Numbered from the stretch's first letter, positions 1-7,841 are shown. The stretch is 25,602 bases of DNA from UBA1757 sp045627385 (GCA_045627385.1 JAZQNO010000009.1:1-25602), one strand, 5' to 3'. Program-made: numbers and translations. Notes: generated by a model not told the origin, from the letters alone.

Positions 1-620
1 CCGTTGCTTCCCATGCCTCCGTTGTATTTCTTTTCGTATGTGGCTTGCCCTGTAGAGCTCAATCCCACGATGACGTCGCCCGGACGGATATTAGCGTTGT
101 CGATGATGTCGCTGCGCTTCATGCGGCAGGTCACCGTACTATCCACGATGATGGTACGCACCAAGTCGCCCACATCGGCAGTTTCGCCACCAGTGGGATA
201 GATGCCGATGCCCATTTCGCGCATCTCCGCCAGCAGTTCGTCGGTGCCGTTGATGATGGCCGAAATCACTTCTCCGGGAATCAGGTGCTTGTTGCGTCCG
301 ATAGTGCTGGAAACGAGAATGTTGTCGACGGCACCCACACAGAGCAGGTCGTCGATGTTCATGATGAGGGCGTCCTGGGCGATGCCTTTCCAGACACTCA
401 GGTCGCCGGTCTCCTTCCAGTAGAGGTAGGCCAGCGATGACTTGGTTCCGGCGCCGTCGGCATGCATGATGTTGCAATAGTCGGGATCGCCGCCCAAAAT
501 GTCGGGGATGATTTTGCAGAAAGCCTGCGGAAACAGGCCCTTGTCGATATTTTTGATGGCGTTGTGCACGTCTTCCTTGCCGGCAGACACACCACGCATC
601 TGATATCTGTTGTCGTTCAT
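1..620 (-). CDS. purM: Phosphoribosylformylglycinamidine cyclo-ligase (AIR synthase), 3' end cut by window
   Basis: AIR synthase closes the imidazole ring of FGAM with ATP in purine synthesis, in the cytoplasm. Reading the minus strand from the ATG at 620 gives 206 codons with no stop before the window edge. Visible family landmarks are MHADGAGTKSSLAYLYWKET near residues 44-63, IAQDALIMNIDDLLCVGA just after it, and YPTGGETADVGD in the second half, all typical of the PurM N-terminal domain; the C-terminal half lies outside the window. The start is 2 bp past the purC stop, so the two are probably translationally coupled and co-transcribed from the phoH promoter. The full Bacteroidales protein is, from memory, somewhat under 400 residues. 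Identification is confident; the only limit is the missing 3' half. Confidence 0.93.
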   Translation of the reverse strand, partial: MNDNRYQMRGVSAGKEDVHNAIKNIDKGLFPQAFCKIIPDILGGDPDYCNIMHADGAGTKSSLAYLYWKETGDLSVWKGIAQDALIMNIDDLLCVGAVDNILVSSTIGRNKHLIPGEVISAIINGTDELLAEMREMGIGIYPTGGETADVGDLVRTIIVDSTVTCRMKRSDIIDNANIRPGDVIVGLSSTGQATYEKKYNGGMGSN

Positions 621-622
621 AT

Positions 623-1567
623 TCAGAGAGTCTTGAGGTATTCGGTCACATTCTTCTCGATACGGGCGGCCAGGTCGCTGTCGGAAGCCTTGCAGAAGCG
701 TTCTCCGGTGACGTGTTCGAACAGTTCGATGTAGCGCTCGCTCACGGTCTGGGCATATTCGTCGGTGATTTCGGGCATCACCTGTCCGGGTTCGTTCATG
801 AAGTTGTGCTCGATCAGCCACTGACGCACGAATTCTTTGGAAAGCTGCTTCTGAGGTTCTCCTTTTTCGAACTTTTCCTGATAGCCGTCGGCGTAGAAAT
901 AGCGCGAGGAGTCCGGGGTGTGGATTTCGTCGATGAGGTATACCTTGCCGTCCTTTTTGCCGAATTCGTATTTAGTGTCGACCAGAATGAGCCCCTTCTC
1001 GGCGGCGATTTCGGTGCCGCGTTGGAACAAGGCACGGGTATATTTCTCCATCAGTTCGTAGTCTTCCTTCGAAACCAGACCTTTGGCAATGATTTCTTCT
1101 TTCGAAATGTTTTCGTCGTGACCTTCGTCAGCCTTGGTCGTGGGCGTGATGAGAGGCTCGGCGAAGCGCTGGTTCTCCTTCATTCCTTCAGGCAGGATGT
1201 TGCCGCAGAGATTGCGGTTGCCGGCCTTGTACTCGCGCCAGGCGCTGCCGGTGAGATAACCGCGGATAATCATCTCCACGCGGAAACCTTCGCATTTGAG
1301 ACCGACCGTCACCATCGGGTCGGGAGTGGCCAGTTTCCAGTTGGGCACGATATCGCTGGTGGCATCGAGGAACTTGGCGGCAATCTGGTTGAGCACCTGT
1401 CCCTTGAAAGGAATGCCCTTCGGCAGGATGACGTCGAAGGCCGAAATGCGGTCGGTGGCCACCATCACCATCAGTTCGTCATTGATGTTGTAAACGTCGC
1501 GGACCTTGCCGTGGTAAACTCCCTTTTGACCTTTGAATTGAAAGTCTGTTCTAGTTAAAGCGTTCAT
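623..1567 (-). CDS. purC: SAICAR synthase (phosphoribosylaminoimidazole-succinocarboxamide synthase)
   Basis: This enzyme joins aspartate to CAIR with ATP to give SAICAR in de novo purine synthesis. The 314-residue protein shows the nucleotide-binding GKVRDVY (20-26), SAFD (42-45), the first family signature FRVEMIIRGYLTGS (95-108), the acidic TKADEGHDENIS loop (144-155) and the second signature LVDTKYEFG (195-203). Length fits the long single-domain PurC found in Bacteroidetes and fungi rather than the roughly 240-residue E. coli form. It starts 12 bp after the phoH stop and ends 2 bp before the purM ATG, so it is the middle gene of a phoH-purC-purM operon. No separate promoter box is visible in the 12-bp gap. 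Nothing is missing or broken. Confidence 0.97.
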   Translation of the reverse strand: MNALTRTDFQFKGQKGVYHGKVRDVYNINDELMVMVATDRISAFDVILPKGIPFKGQVLNQIAAKFLDATSDIVPNWKLATPDPMVTVGLKCEGFRVEMIIRGYLTGSAWREYKAGNRNLCGNILPEGMKENQRFAEPLITPTTKADEGHDENISKEEIIAKGLVSKEDYELMEKYTRALFQRGTEIAAEKGLILVDTKYEFGKKDGKVYLIDEIHTPDSSRYFYADGYQEKFEKGEPQKQLSKEFVRQWLIEHNFMNEPGQVMPEITDEYAQTVSERYIELFEHVTGERFCKASDSDLAARIEKNVTEYLKTL

Positions 1568-1579
1568 TTTGAATGTATT

Positions 1580-2560
1580 TTAAATCGTTTCATTGTTCTT
1601 TTCTTCTGTCTTGCTCTCCCTCCGGGCCTTGTCGGCGGCTTCATAGGCTTCCACAATGCGCTGCACCAGTTTGTGGCGTACGATGTCGCGCTTGTCGAAT
1701 TCGACCTTGGCCACTCCCTTCACATGCTGCAGCACTTGAAGCGAATGCACCAGACCCGATTGCGTCTGGGCGGGGAGGTCGATCTGCGTGAGGTCTCCCG
1801 TGACGATCATCTTGGTGTTCATTCCCATACGGGTGAGGAACATCTTTATCTGATGGGTGGTGGTGTTCTGCGCCTCGTCCAAAATGACGACCGCGTCCGA
1901 AAGGGTACGCCCGCGCATGAAAGCCAGCGGCGCGATCTGAATCTGGCGGTTGTCCATGAATTCGCGCAGTTTGGCCGACGGTATCATATCTTCCAGCGCA
2001 TCGTAGAGAGGCTGCAGATAAGGGTCGATCTTGTCCTTCATGTCGCCGGGCAGGAATCCCAGTTTTTCGCCGGCTTCGACGGCCGGGCGGCTGAGAATGA
2101 TCTTGCGCACTTCCTTGTTCTTGAATGCCCTCACGGCAAGGGCGATGGCCGTGTAGGTCTTGCCGGTTCCGGCCGGACCTACGGCAAACAGCAGGTCGTT
2201 GTCGTCGTAAGCCTTCACCAGTTTCTGCTGGTTCACGGTGCGGGCGGTGATGGGCTTGCCGGAAAGACCGTAGAGAATGAGGTTGTCCTGCTTGACTTCC
2301 ACAGGCTTGCGGCCCTGGACAATGTCGAGAATGTTCTCTTCTTTGAGCTGGTTGAATTCGTTGCCGTAGAGCTGAAGGCTTGCGATGACGCCCTCAAAGG
2401 CGGAAACTTCCGATTCCTCTCCGAGCACTTTCATCGCATTGCCCCGCACCGTCAGGCGCAATTTCGGAAACAGCGTCTTGAGCAGCTGCAAATTGCAGTT
2501 GTTCACCCCGCAGAACACCACGGGATCGCACTGGTCCAGAGACAGAATCTTTTCAATCAT
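1580..2560 (-). CDS. phoH: PhoH-family ATPase
   Basis: This is a cytoplasmic PhoH-like P-loop ATPase, a family linked to RNA metabolism and stress whose exact substrate is not settled. The chosen ATG at 2560 gives 326 residues beginning MIEKILSLDQ. The frame is open 51 bp further upstream, but that extension runs through the promoter and is not protein-like. Walker A is GPAGTGKT (128-135), Walker B VVILDEAQN (224-232), and the sensor-like VTGDLTQIDLP follows at about 253-263. The C-terminus is highly charged. It is first in an operon with purC and purM; why a PhoH ATPase leads purine genes is unexplained. A textbook promoter lies about 20 bp upstream (2581-2612), shared head to head with truA. 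Confidence 0.95.
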   Translation of the reverse strand: MIEKILSLDQCDPVVFCGVNNCNLQLLKTLFPKLRLTVRGNAMKVLGEESEVSAFEGVIASLQLYGNEFNQLKEENILDIVQGRKPVEVKQDNLILYGLSGKPITARTVNQQKLVKAYDDNDLLFAVGPAGTGKTYTAIALAVRAFKNKEVRKIILSRPAVEAGEKLGFLPGDMKDKIDPYLQPLYDALEDMIPSAKLREFMDNRQIQIAPLAFMRGRTLSDAVVILDEAQNTTTHQIKMFLTRMGMNTKMIVTGDLTQIDLPAQTQSGLVHSLQVLQHVKGVAKVEFDKRDIVRHKLVQRIVEAYEAADKARRESKTEEKNNETI

Positions 2561-2580
2561 AAGCCCTTTTTTCCAACACG

Positions 2581-2612
2581 CAAAGGTAACTGAAAATGCC
2601 CTCAAATACAAA
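2581..2612 (-). promoter_or_regulatory. phoH-purC-purM promoter, Bacteroidetes type
   Basis: On the minus strand TTTG (2609-2612) is followed after exactly 20 bp by TACCTTTG (2581-2588), matching the -33 TTTG / -7 TAnnTTTG pattern of Bacteroidetes housekeeping promoters. The predicted start near 2574 leaves a leader of about 14 nt before the phoH ATG. Boxes are seen directly; activity is inferred. Confidence 0.75.
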
Positions 2613-2621
2613 ACTTTTTTC

Positions 2622-2629
2622 TAATTTTG
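2622..2629 (+). promoter_or_regulatory. Probable truA -7 box
   Basis: TAATTTTG matches the TAnnTTTG consensus and would start transcription near 2636, about 16 nt before the truA ATG. No good TTTG -33 box lies 19-21 bp upstream. Its upstream region coincides with the phoH -33 region, so the two promoters are interleaved back to back. Confidence 0.6.
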
Positions 2630-2651
2630 CGACCTGTAAAAACGGGATGTC

Positions 2652-3461
2652 ATGCAGCGTTTCTTTATCTGTTTTTCCTACGATGGCAGCGCCTACCACG
2701 GCTGGCAAATCCAGCCTGGTGACCTGAGTGTTCAGGAAGTGATGACTGAACGTATGTGCCGTCTTTTCGGACCGGATTTCTCTCTGGTCGGAGCCGGCCG
2801 CACCGATGCCGGTGTGCACGCTTCCTGCATGTGGGCCCATTTCGATCTCACCGACGCGCAGGTGGAGAAATACTGTCAGAAAGACGGTGCTCTCTGCGCC
2901 AGCCTTCTGAAAGACAAGCTCGACCGGATGATGCCGGCAGACATCCGGGTGAGGGAAGTGCGTCCTGTCCGTGCCGACGCCCATGCCCGTTTCGATGCGG
3001 TTTCGCGCACTTACGAATACCGTTTCGCCCTTACGCGCAATCCTTTTCTGAGGCACTACGCCACCTTCCTGCCTTCGTTGCCCGATGTGGAGGCCATGAA
3101 CCGTGCGGCGGCCATCCTTCCCGACTACACCGATTTCACCTCATTCAGCAAACTGCATACCGACACCAAGACCAACGATTGCCAAGTGTCGGAGGCCCGT
3201 TGGGATTTCCGTCGTTCGGAGTTCTGCCAAGACGAAGAGCCCGACCTGCTGGTTTTCACGGTCAGGGCGAACCGCTTCCTGCGCAATATGGTCCGTGCCC
3301 TCACCGGCACCCTGTTGGAAGTGGGCCGGGGCCAGCTTGATGAGGATGGTTTCCGTCGGGTGCTCGAACTCAAAGACCGATGTGAGGCCGGTCAGTCCAT
3401 GCCTCCGCAGGGACTCTTCCTCACAGACGTGTCCTATCCTGAACAACTGTTTGAATCATAG
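2652..3461 (+). CDS. truA: tRNA pseudouridine(38-40) synthase
   Basis: TruA isomerises uridines 38-40 in the anticodon arm of many tRNAs. The 269-residue protein opens with the family's FSYDGSAYHGWQ (8-19) and carries the catalytic motif GAGRTDAGVHA, with the nucleophile Asp52. Later family features are RYEYRF-like SRTYEYRF, DFTSFSK, and the C-terminal RANRFLRNMVRALTGTLLEVG, which forms part of the active-site wall. Length is normal for the family (about 245-270). The ATG at 2652 is the only start consistent with the conserved N-terminal strand. The permease gene follows after 5 bp and the secreted-protein gene overlaps that, so the three are probably one transcript. Nothing unusual is seen in the gene. 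Confidence 0.97.
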   Translation: MQRFFICFSYDGSAYHGWQIQPGDLSVQEVMTERMCRLFGPDFSLVGAGRTDAGVHASCMWAHFDLTDAQVEKYCQKDGALCASLLKDKLDRMMPADIRVREVRPVRADAHARFDAVSRTYEYRFALTRNPFLRHYATFLPSLPDVEAMNRAAAILPDYTDFTSFSKLHTDTKTNDCQVSEARWDFRRSEFCQDEEPDLLVFTVRANRFLRNMVRALTGTLLEVGRGQLDEDGFRRVLELKDRCEAGQSMPPQGLFLTDVSYPEQLFES

Positions 3462-3466
3462 CGATC

Positions 3467-4405
3467 ATGTGGCTTTGGTGCACTATTTTTTCGTCCATTT
3501 TCCTGGGCCTTTATGAAGTTTTCAAGAAACTTTCTCTAAGAAACAACGCCGTGCTTCCGGTACTGTTCCTCACTCCGGTGGTCTGCACCCTGTTCTTTCT
3601 GCCGGCGCTCATCCTGTCACGGATTTCTCCCGAGACGATGCAGTCGAGCGCCTTTTATGTGGGCCAACTCAACGGCAGCGACCATCTCTATGTCCTGCTC
3701 AAATCGGCCATCGTGCTCATATCCTGGTGTTTGGCCTACTATGCCATGAAGAACCTCCCCATCACCATCGCCTCGCCCATCAAATCTACCCAGCCCATGT
3801 TTGTGCTCATCGGCGCTTTCATCGTGTTCGGCGAACGGATGAACGCCTGGCAATGGACGGGTGCCCTGGTGGCCCTCATCTGCCTGTTCTTCTATTCCCG
3901 CATCGGCGAAAAAGAGGGCATCTCTTTCGTGCACAACAAATGGATCTGGTGTCTGGTCGGTGCCGTGCTGGTGGGAGCTGTGAGCGGTCTCTACGACAAG
4001 TATATGATGCGCCATTTCGACCGGATGGCCGTCCAGATATGGTACACCTTCTATCAGATTGTGCTGATGCTGCCGGTGATGGCCGTCTACGTGGCCCGTC
4101 AGCGCCGGCTCACCTGTGCGGGAAAAGGCGAGACCGGAGGCGTGAGCAGCCTCGGCGGATTCCAGTGGAGATGGGCCATTCTCGGCCTTGGCCTGCTGCT
4201 CTGCATCTCGGATTTCCTCTACTTCTACGCGCTGGCCATTCCCGATTCGCTCATCTCGGTGGTTTCGCCCATCCGCCGCTCGGGCGTCATCGTGCCCTTC
4301 CTCATCGGCGCACTGTTTTTCAGAGAAAAGAACATCAAGCAGAAAGCCGTGCTGCTGGCAGGCGTGCTGGTGGGCATCCTCTGCCTCTATTTCGGTTCGA
4401 TATGA
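3467..4405 (+). CDS. EamA/DMT-superfamily permease
   Basis: This 312-residue inner-membrane protein is almost entirely hydrophobic and reads as about ten transmembrane helices in two homologous EamA halves. The repeat shows in the matching segments PITIASPIKSTQPMFVLIGA (first half, about 97-116) and SLISVVSPIRRSGVIVPFLI (second half), each followed by a short basic or acidic turn and another helix. The family exports or takes up small metabolites, but the substrate cannot be read from sequence. It begins 5 bp after truA and its TGA overlaps the ATG of the next gene (ATGA at 4402-4405), so it is probably translationally coupled to the secreted protein downstream. A gene-specific role in that pairing is unknown. 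Confidence 0.88.
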   Translation: MWLWCTIFSSIFLGLYEVFKKLSLRNNAVLPVLFLTPVVCTLFFLPALILSRISPETMQSSAFYVGQLNGSDHLYVLLKSAIVLISWCLAYYAMKNLPITIASPIKSTQPMFVLIGAFIVFGERMNAWQWTGALVALICLFFYSRIGEKEGISFVHNKWIWCLVGAVLVGAVSGLYDKYMMRHFDRMAVQIWYTFYQIVLMLPVMAVYVARQRRLTCAGKGETGGVSSLGGFQWRWAILGLGLLLCISDFLYFYALAIPDSLISVVSPIRRSGVIVPFLIGALFFREKNIKQKAVLLAGVLVGILCLYFGSI

Positions 4406-5151
4406 AAAAGCCCATCCTTCTGATCCTGACACTTGCCCTCTGCGCCGCGGCTCTGCAGGCCCAGCAGCCCACGATGACCGACTGTTTCCGGTCCATGCCC
4501 GACATCGTCATTCCGAGCAACAGAGACGTCCGTCTGGAGCTGATAGACTTCTATCAGGCCAAAGGCCGTGCCTCGGTGGTCGGACATTTCGGATCCTATC
4601 TTACGCTCAATGAGTTGAGCGACGATTATTTCCGTCTCCAGAGCAGTTCGGTCTGCCAGGTGGAGGGCAAGATGCTTCCGTTGTGCGACTCGCTGGCTGA
4701 GGGTCTTCCCGCCGATTCTGCATTCGTCATCCTGATGGTGCGCACCGCCAGAGAACCCGAAGAGAGCAGCCGCTGCCATGTCTATTCCTCCAACTGGAAA
4801 AAACGCTCGGCCGACGGGCTTTCGGGGCTGTTCCCGCAAGCAAACCTGCCCGACTTGCTGCCCGTGCTCCAACATCAGGATTTCTGGAATCTGCAGATGC
4901 TCGACAGCCTGACCTCGGTCTCCTATCCCGACAAATACTGTTCCGACGAATCTCAGGAAATCAATGTCTCGCAGTTGTTGTCGGCCGCCTTCTACACCTA
5001 TCGTCTGAATCCCGACAACTATCAGCTTGAAGTCGGCCATTCGGTCGAAAAATACCTGGGGCGCGATCTCTACGAAAAGATTGCGGCAGCCTACACCGGT
5101 CCCCTCGTTCTCAAGTGGAACGGTGTCTGTTTCGAAAAACAGTCCGATTAA
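4402..5151 (+). CDS. DUF3256-like secreted protein of unknown function
   Basis: The 249-residue product has a clear Sec signal peptide (KK followed by a leucine/alanine-rich stretch, cleavage probably after ALQA near residue 19), so it should be periplasmic or surface-exposed; there is no lipobox cysteine. The mature part has MTDCFRSMPDIVIPSNRDVR near its start and several Tyr/Phe-rich strands, which resembles DUF3256, a family I associate with Bacteroidales and with this position beside truA and an EamA gene. No catalytic motif is apparent. The start is set by the signal peptide and by the ATGA overlap with the permease stop; the same frame is open 675 bp upstream, but that part is a shadow of the permease. 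It ends tail to tail with argF', the two stops overlapping in TTAA. Function is unknown. Confidence 0.75.
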   Translation: MKKPILLILTLALCAAALQAQQPTMTDCFRSMPDIVIPSNRDVRLELIDFYQAKGRASVVGHFGSYLTLNELSDDYFRLQSSSVCQVEGKMLPLCDSLAEGLPADSAFVILMVRTAREPEESSRCHVYSSNWKKRSADGLSGLFPQANLPDLLPVLQHQDFWNLQMLDSLTSVSYPDKYCSDESQEINVSQLLSAAFYTYRLNPDNYQLEVGHSVEKYLGRDLYEKIAAAYTGPLVLKWNGVCFEKQSD

Positions 5152-6104
5152 TCAAGACCTTCAAGAATGCGCTTCAGCACCGTCTGCGCCGAAATTTCGC
5201 GGTTGGCCGCTTCGGGAATGACGAGAGACTGAGGACTCTCAATGACGTCGTCGGTGACAATCATGTTGCGACGTACGGGCAGGCAATGCATGAAATAGGC
5301 ATTGTCGGTCAGCGCCATCTTTTCGGTGTCGACCGTCCAACCCATATCTTTTGAAATCACTTTGCCGTAGTTCGGATCGGCATAGGCCGACCAGTTCTTG
5401 GCATAGACGAAATCGGCTCCTTCCAGGGCCTTGCGCTGGTCGTATTCGATTTTGGCGCGTCCGGTGAATTTCTTGTCCAACTCATAACCGTGAGGTTGTG
5501 CGATGACAAATTCGTAGTCGGTGGCGTTGATGGCTTCGGCAAAACTGTTGGGCACAGCCTGAGGCAGGGCCTTGGGGTGAGGGGCCCAAGTCATCACCAC
5601 TTTCGGACGCTCTTTTTTCTTGTATTCCTCTATGGTGATGAGGTCGGCAAAACTTTGCAGCGGATGGCGCGTGGCCGCTTCCATGCTGAATACGGGCCGC
5701 CCGGAATATTTGATGAACTGACTGAGAATCTTTTCGTTGTAGTCATCTTCTTTGCTCTCGAAGCGGGCGAAGGAACGTACGCCGATCATGTCGCAATAAG
5801 AACCCATCACGGGGATGGCTTCGAGCAAGTGCTCGCTCTTGTCACCGTCCATCACCACGCCCCGTTCGGTTTCAAGTTTCCAGGCCCCTTGATTGACATC
5901 GAGCACGATGACATTCATGCCCAGATTCATAGCGGCCTTCTGCGTGCTCAGTCGGGTGCGGAGGCTGTTGTTGAAAAAAATGAGCAGAGCTGTGCGGTTC
6001 TTGCCCAACTGCTGATAGGCGAAACGGTCTTTTTTTATTTCCAGAGCCTCTCTGATGGCGGCCTGTACATCGCCCAGGTCGTTGATGGTGGTGAAGTGTC
6101 TCAT
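5148..6104 (-). CDS. argF': N-succinylornithine carbamoyltransferase
   Basis: This enzyme carbamoylates N-succinylornithine to N-succinylcitrulline, the variant arginine route described in Bacteroides fragilis. The 318-residue protein carries the carbamoyl-phosphate motif SLRTR (47-51), the RHPLQ motif (146-150), YAKNW (234-238) and HCLP (273-276). The stretches around NQGAWKLETERG and IPVMGSYCDMIGVRSFARF are those I recall from the B. fragilis enzyme rather than from ordinary ornithine transcarbamylase. In the loop that decides acetyl- versus succinyl-ornithine use, residue 90 is Ser (GDKSEH), where B. fragilis has Pro and Xanthomonas acetylornithine transcarbamylase has Glu. It stands alone, about 4 kb from the main arginine operon but on the same strand, with its own promoter. 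No ArgR-like site is obvious. Confidence 0.93.
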   Translation of the reverse strand: MRHFTTINDLGDVQAAIREALEIKKDRFAYQQLGKNRTALLIFFNNSLRTRLSTQKAAMNLGMNVIVLDVNQGAWKLETERGVVMDGDKSEHLLEAIPVMGSYCDMIGVRSFARFESKEDDYNEKILSQFIKYSGRPVFSMEAATRHPLQSFADLITIEEYKKKERPKVVMTWAPHPKALPQAVPNSFAEAINATDYEFVIAQPHGYELDKKFTGRAKIEYDQRKALEGADFVYAKNWSAYADPNYGKVISKDMGWTVDTEKMALTDNAYFMHCLPVRRNMIVTDDVIESPQSLVIPEAANREISAQTVLKRILEGLD

Positions 6105-6125
6105 ATCTTATGCGCTTTAACTCCG

Positions 6126-6133
6126 CAAAAGTA
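6126..6133 (-). promoter_or_regulatory. Probable argF' -7 box
   Basis: TACTTTTG on the minus strand fits TAnnTTTG and predicts a start near 6119, about 15 nt before the ATG at 6104. No matching TTTG -33 box lies at the usual 19-21 bp, so the promoter may be weaker or activator-dependent. Confidence 0.55.
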
Positions 6134-6183
6134 GCCAAGAAATCCTAAATACGCCAGCTTTTTTTGAAGTCGGCAACAAAGAA

Positions 6184-6215
6184 GCGGCATCCCGGATATG
6201 CTTCCGGGGTGCCGC
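6184..6215 (-). terminator. Intrinsic terminator of the PLP-lyase gene
   Basis: A 13-bp stem (6184-6196 with 6203-6215, one G-T wobble) closes a 6-nt loop 28 bp past the lyase stop. On the minus strand it is followed by TTCTTTGTT, a moderate U-rich tail. It separates the lyase transcript from the argF' promoter downstream. Confidence 0.75.
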
Positions 6216-6242
6216 ATTTCTGAGGTTCGGGCACTGTCCCGA

Positions 6243-7691
6243 TTACAGGCTGTCGCCGAAGTCTTTGCGGAACTTTTCGGCAAGTTCTTCCTGCCAGAAA
6301 CCGATTTCCTTGAGACGGCCGAAAAAGAAACGGAGCACTGGAGGCTCTTCCGTCCATTCGAATCCGCCGATGAGTTTGCGGTTGTCCCAAACCCATTTCA
6401 CGCGGTCGGCGGCATACTTGATTTGCGAGAGCGTGAACACACGGCGAGGAACGGCCAGACGCAACAGCTCCAATTCTGCAAAGGGCTCGCTGCCGTCCGG
6501 GTTGCGTTGCTCAGACAGGGTGCCGCGTTCCATGCCTCTGATACCGCCGGCGATGTACATGGCGGCGGCTATGGCGGCGGCAGGATACTGGTTGTGAGGA
6601 ACATTCGGAACGAAAGCGCCGGCATTGAGGTGGCATCCAAGACCGCCTGGAGGCAGAATCACGGGGACCCCGTAGGCATCCAGTTCCCTGGCCAGGTAGT
6701 CGATGAAGAGCGGGCCCTGGGAGATGTATTCCATATCGAGCGATTCATAGAGGCCCACTGCCAGGGATTCCATCGTGCGCACATCCATACCGCCATAGGT
6801 GAGGAATCCTTCAAACAAAGGAATGAAGGGTTGCATCTGCTTGTAGAATTTTTCGTCCTTCGAAATGATCAGACCGCCCTTGGAGAAGCTGAGTTTGCGC
6901 GCCGAGAAGTAGATGATGTCGAAGTGGTCGGCCAGCAGACGGTAGATGTCACCCACTTCCATGTACTTGCATCTGGCTTCGCGGGTCTTCATGAAGTAGA
7001 TGTTGTCTTGCAACAGCGAAGCGTCGAGGATGGAGATCACCTGTTTCTCGTGACAGATGTCTGTGACTGCGAGCATATTCTCGAGCGACACGGGCTGGCC
7101 GCCGATGAGGTTGGTGCCGGCTTCAACGCGGACGAAGGCGACATTGTCCGGTCCGATTTCGTCGATGCGCTGGCGCAGGTTCCCCAGATTGTAATCGCCT
7201 TTGAAGGGATCGTCGCTTTGGGGCAGGAGTCCCTTTGGGTCGACGAGCTCTTCCACAGTTCCGCCCAAACGGGTGATATGGGCCTTGGTGGTGGTGAAAT
7301 GGAAATTCATCAGGGCCACTTTGCCCGGGGTGCAATAGGCTTCGGCAATGATGTTCTCAGCTGCGCGTCCCTGGTGGGCAGGCAGCACGTAATCCGATCC
7401 GAACACATCCTTCACGGCCTTCTTCACGCGCAGGAATGTGGCTGAACCGGCATAAGAGTCGTCTGCTTGGAACGAGGCGGCAAACTGATTGTCGCTCATG
7501 CAGTTCACACCTGAGTCGGTGAGCATGTCGAGATAAACGTCCTGGTTCTGGAGCAGGAAGGTGTTGTTGCCGGCTTCCTGGATTCTGTTAAGTCTTTCTT
7601 CTACCGGAAGCAACGAGAGCTTCTGAATCATTCTCACTTTGTGCATTTCGAGCGGAACCTGGTTTTCGCTCTTGTAAAACTTTACTGCCAT
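6243..7691 (-). CDS. Tyrosine phenol-lyase/tryptophanase-like PLP beta-eliminating lyase
   Basis: This 482-residue protein belongs to the PLP-dependent beta-eliminating lyases, which split tyrosine or tryptophan into phenol or indole, pyruvate and ammonia. Conserved features are LTDSG (57-61), SYAGS (79-83), the phosphate-binding HQGR (106-109), NLIGGQPVSL (194-203), Asp223, the Schiff-base Lys266 in SARK, and the carboxylate-binding RLAVPRR (411-417). ERG (388-390) and RFF (454-456) resemble tyrosine phenol-lyase more than tryptophanase at the two positions that separate them. Against a simple assignment, the arginine expected three residues after Asp223 is Leu226; in characterised enzymes it contacts the PLP 3'-oxygen. 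The substrate is therefore uncertain. A divergent AraC-type gene lies 154 bp upstream and is the likely regulator. Confidence 0.82.
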   Translation of the reverse strand: MAVKFYKSENQVPLEMHKVRMIQKLSLLPVEERLNRIQEAGNNTFLLQNQDVYLDMLTDSGVNCMSDNQFAASFQADDSYAGSATFLRVKKAVKDVFGSDYVLPAHQGRAAENIIAEAYCTPGKVALMNFHFTTTKAHITRLGGTVEELVDPKGLLPQSDDPFKGDYNLGNLRQRIDEIGPDNVAFVRVEAGTNLIGGQPVSLENMLAVTDICHEKQVISILDASLLQDNIYFMKTREARCKYMEVGDIYRLLADHFDIIYFSARKLSFSKGGLIISKDEKFYKQMQPFIPLFEGFLTYGGMDVRTMESLAVGLYESLDMEYISQGPLFIDYLARELDAYGVPVILPPGGLGCHLNAGAFVPNVPHNQYPAAAIAAAMYIAGGIRGMERGTLSEQRNPDGSEPFAELELLRLAVPRRVFTLSQIKYAADRVKWVWDNRKLIGGFEWTEEPPVLRFFFGRLKEIGFWQEELAEKFRKDFGDSL

Positions 7692-7750
7692 AGCCTTATC
7701 TATTTAATTATGATTACTATATATCTGTTCGTATGTCTTGTTTGCGATGG

Positions 7751-7758
7751 CAAAGGTA
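7751..7758 (-). promoter_or_regulatory. Probable PLP-lyase -7 box
   Basis: TACCTTTG on the minus strand fits TAnnTTTG and would give a leader of about 50 nt before the ATG at 7691, longer than most in this window. No TTTG -33 box is present at the right spacing, which would suit a promoter that needs the neighbouring AraC-type activator; that is inference. Confidence 0.55.
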
Positions 7759-7833
7759 AGGACAAGTTTGATGTCGCATCGTCTGGTTTCTACGGGAAAA
7801 TCTACCATTTTTACTGATTAAAGATTTTCTTGC

Positions 7834-7841
7834 TATTTTTG
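7834..7841 (+). promoter_or_regulatory. Possible -7 box directly before the AraC-type gene
   Basis: TATTTTTG fits the consensus but ends only 4 bp before the ATG at 7846. If used, transcription would start at or just inside the start codon, implying a leaderless mRNA or a start further downstream. Confidence 0.4.

Noticed and set aside
713..1558. 281-codon plus-strand frame opposite purC
   Set aside because: An antisense shadow: purC is a complete conserved enzyme, and this frame has no recognisable motif or promoter.
1673..2593. 306-codon plus-strand frame opposite phoH
   Set aside because: Antisense shadow of a well-conserved ATPase gene, with no protein-family signs.
3727..4401. Long plus-strand frame upstream of and continuous with the DUF3256-like gene (474 codons in total)
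   Set aside because: It lies entirely inside the EamA permease in another frame; its text is Arg/Pro/His-rich, and the real protein begins with a signal peptide at 4402.
6198..7445. 415-codon plus-strand frame opposite the PLP lyase
   Set aside because: Long only because antisense frames stay open at this base composition; the lyase on the other strand has conserved catalytic residues.
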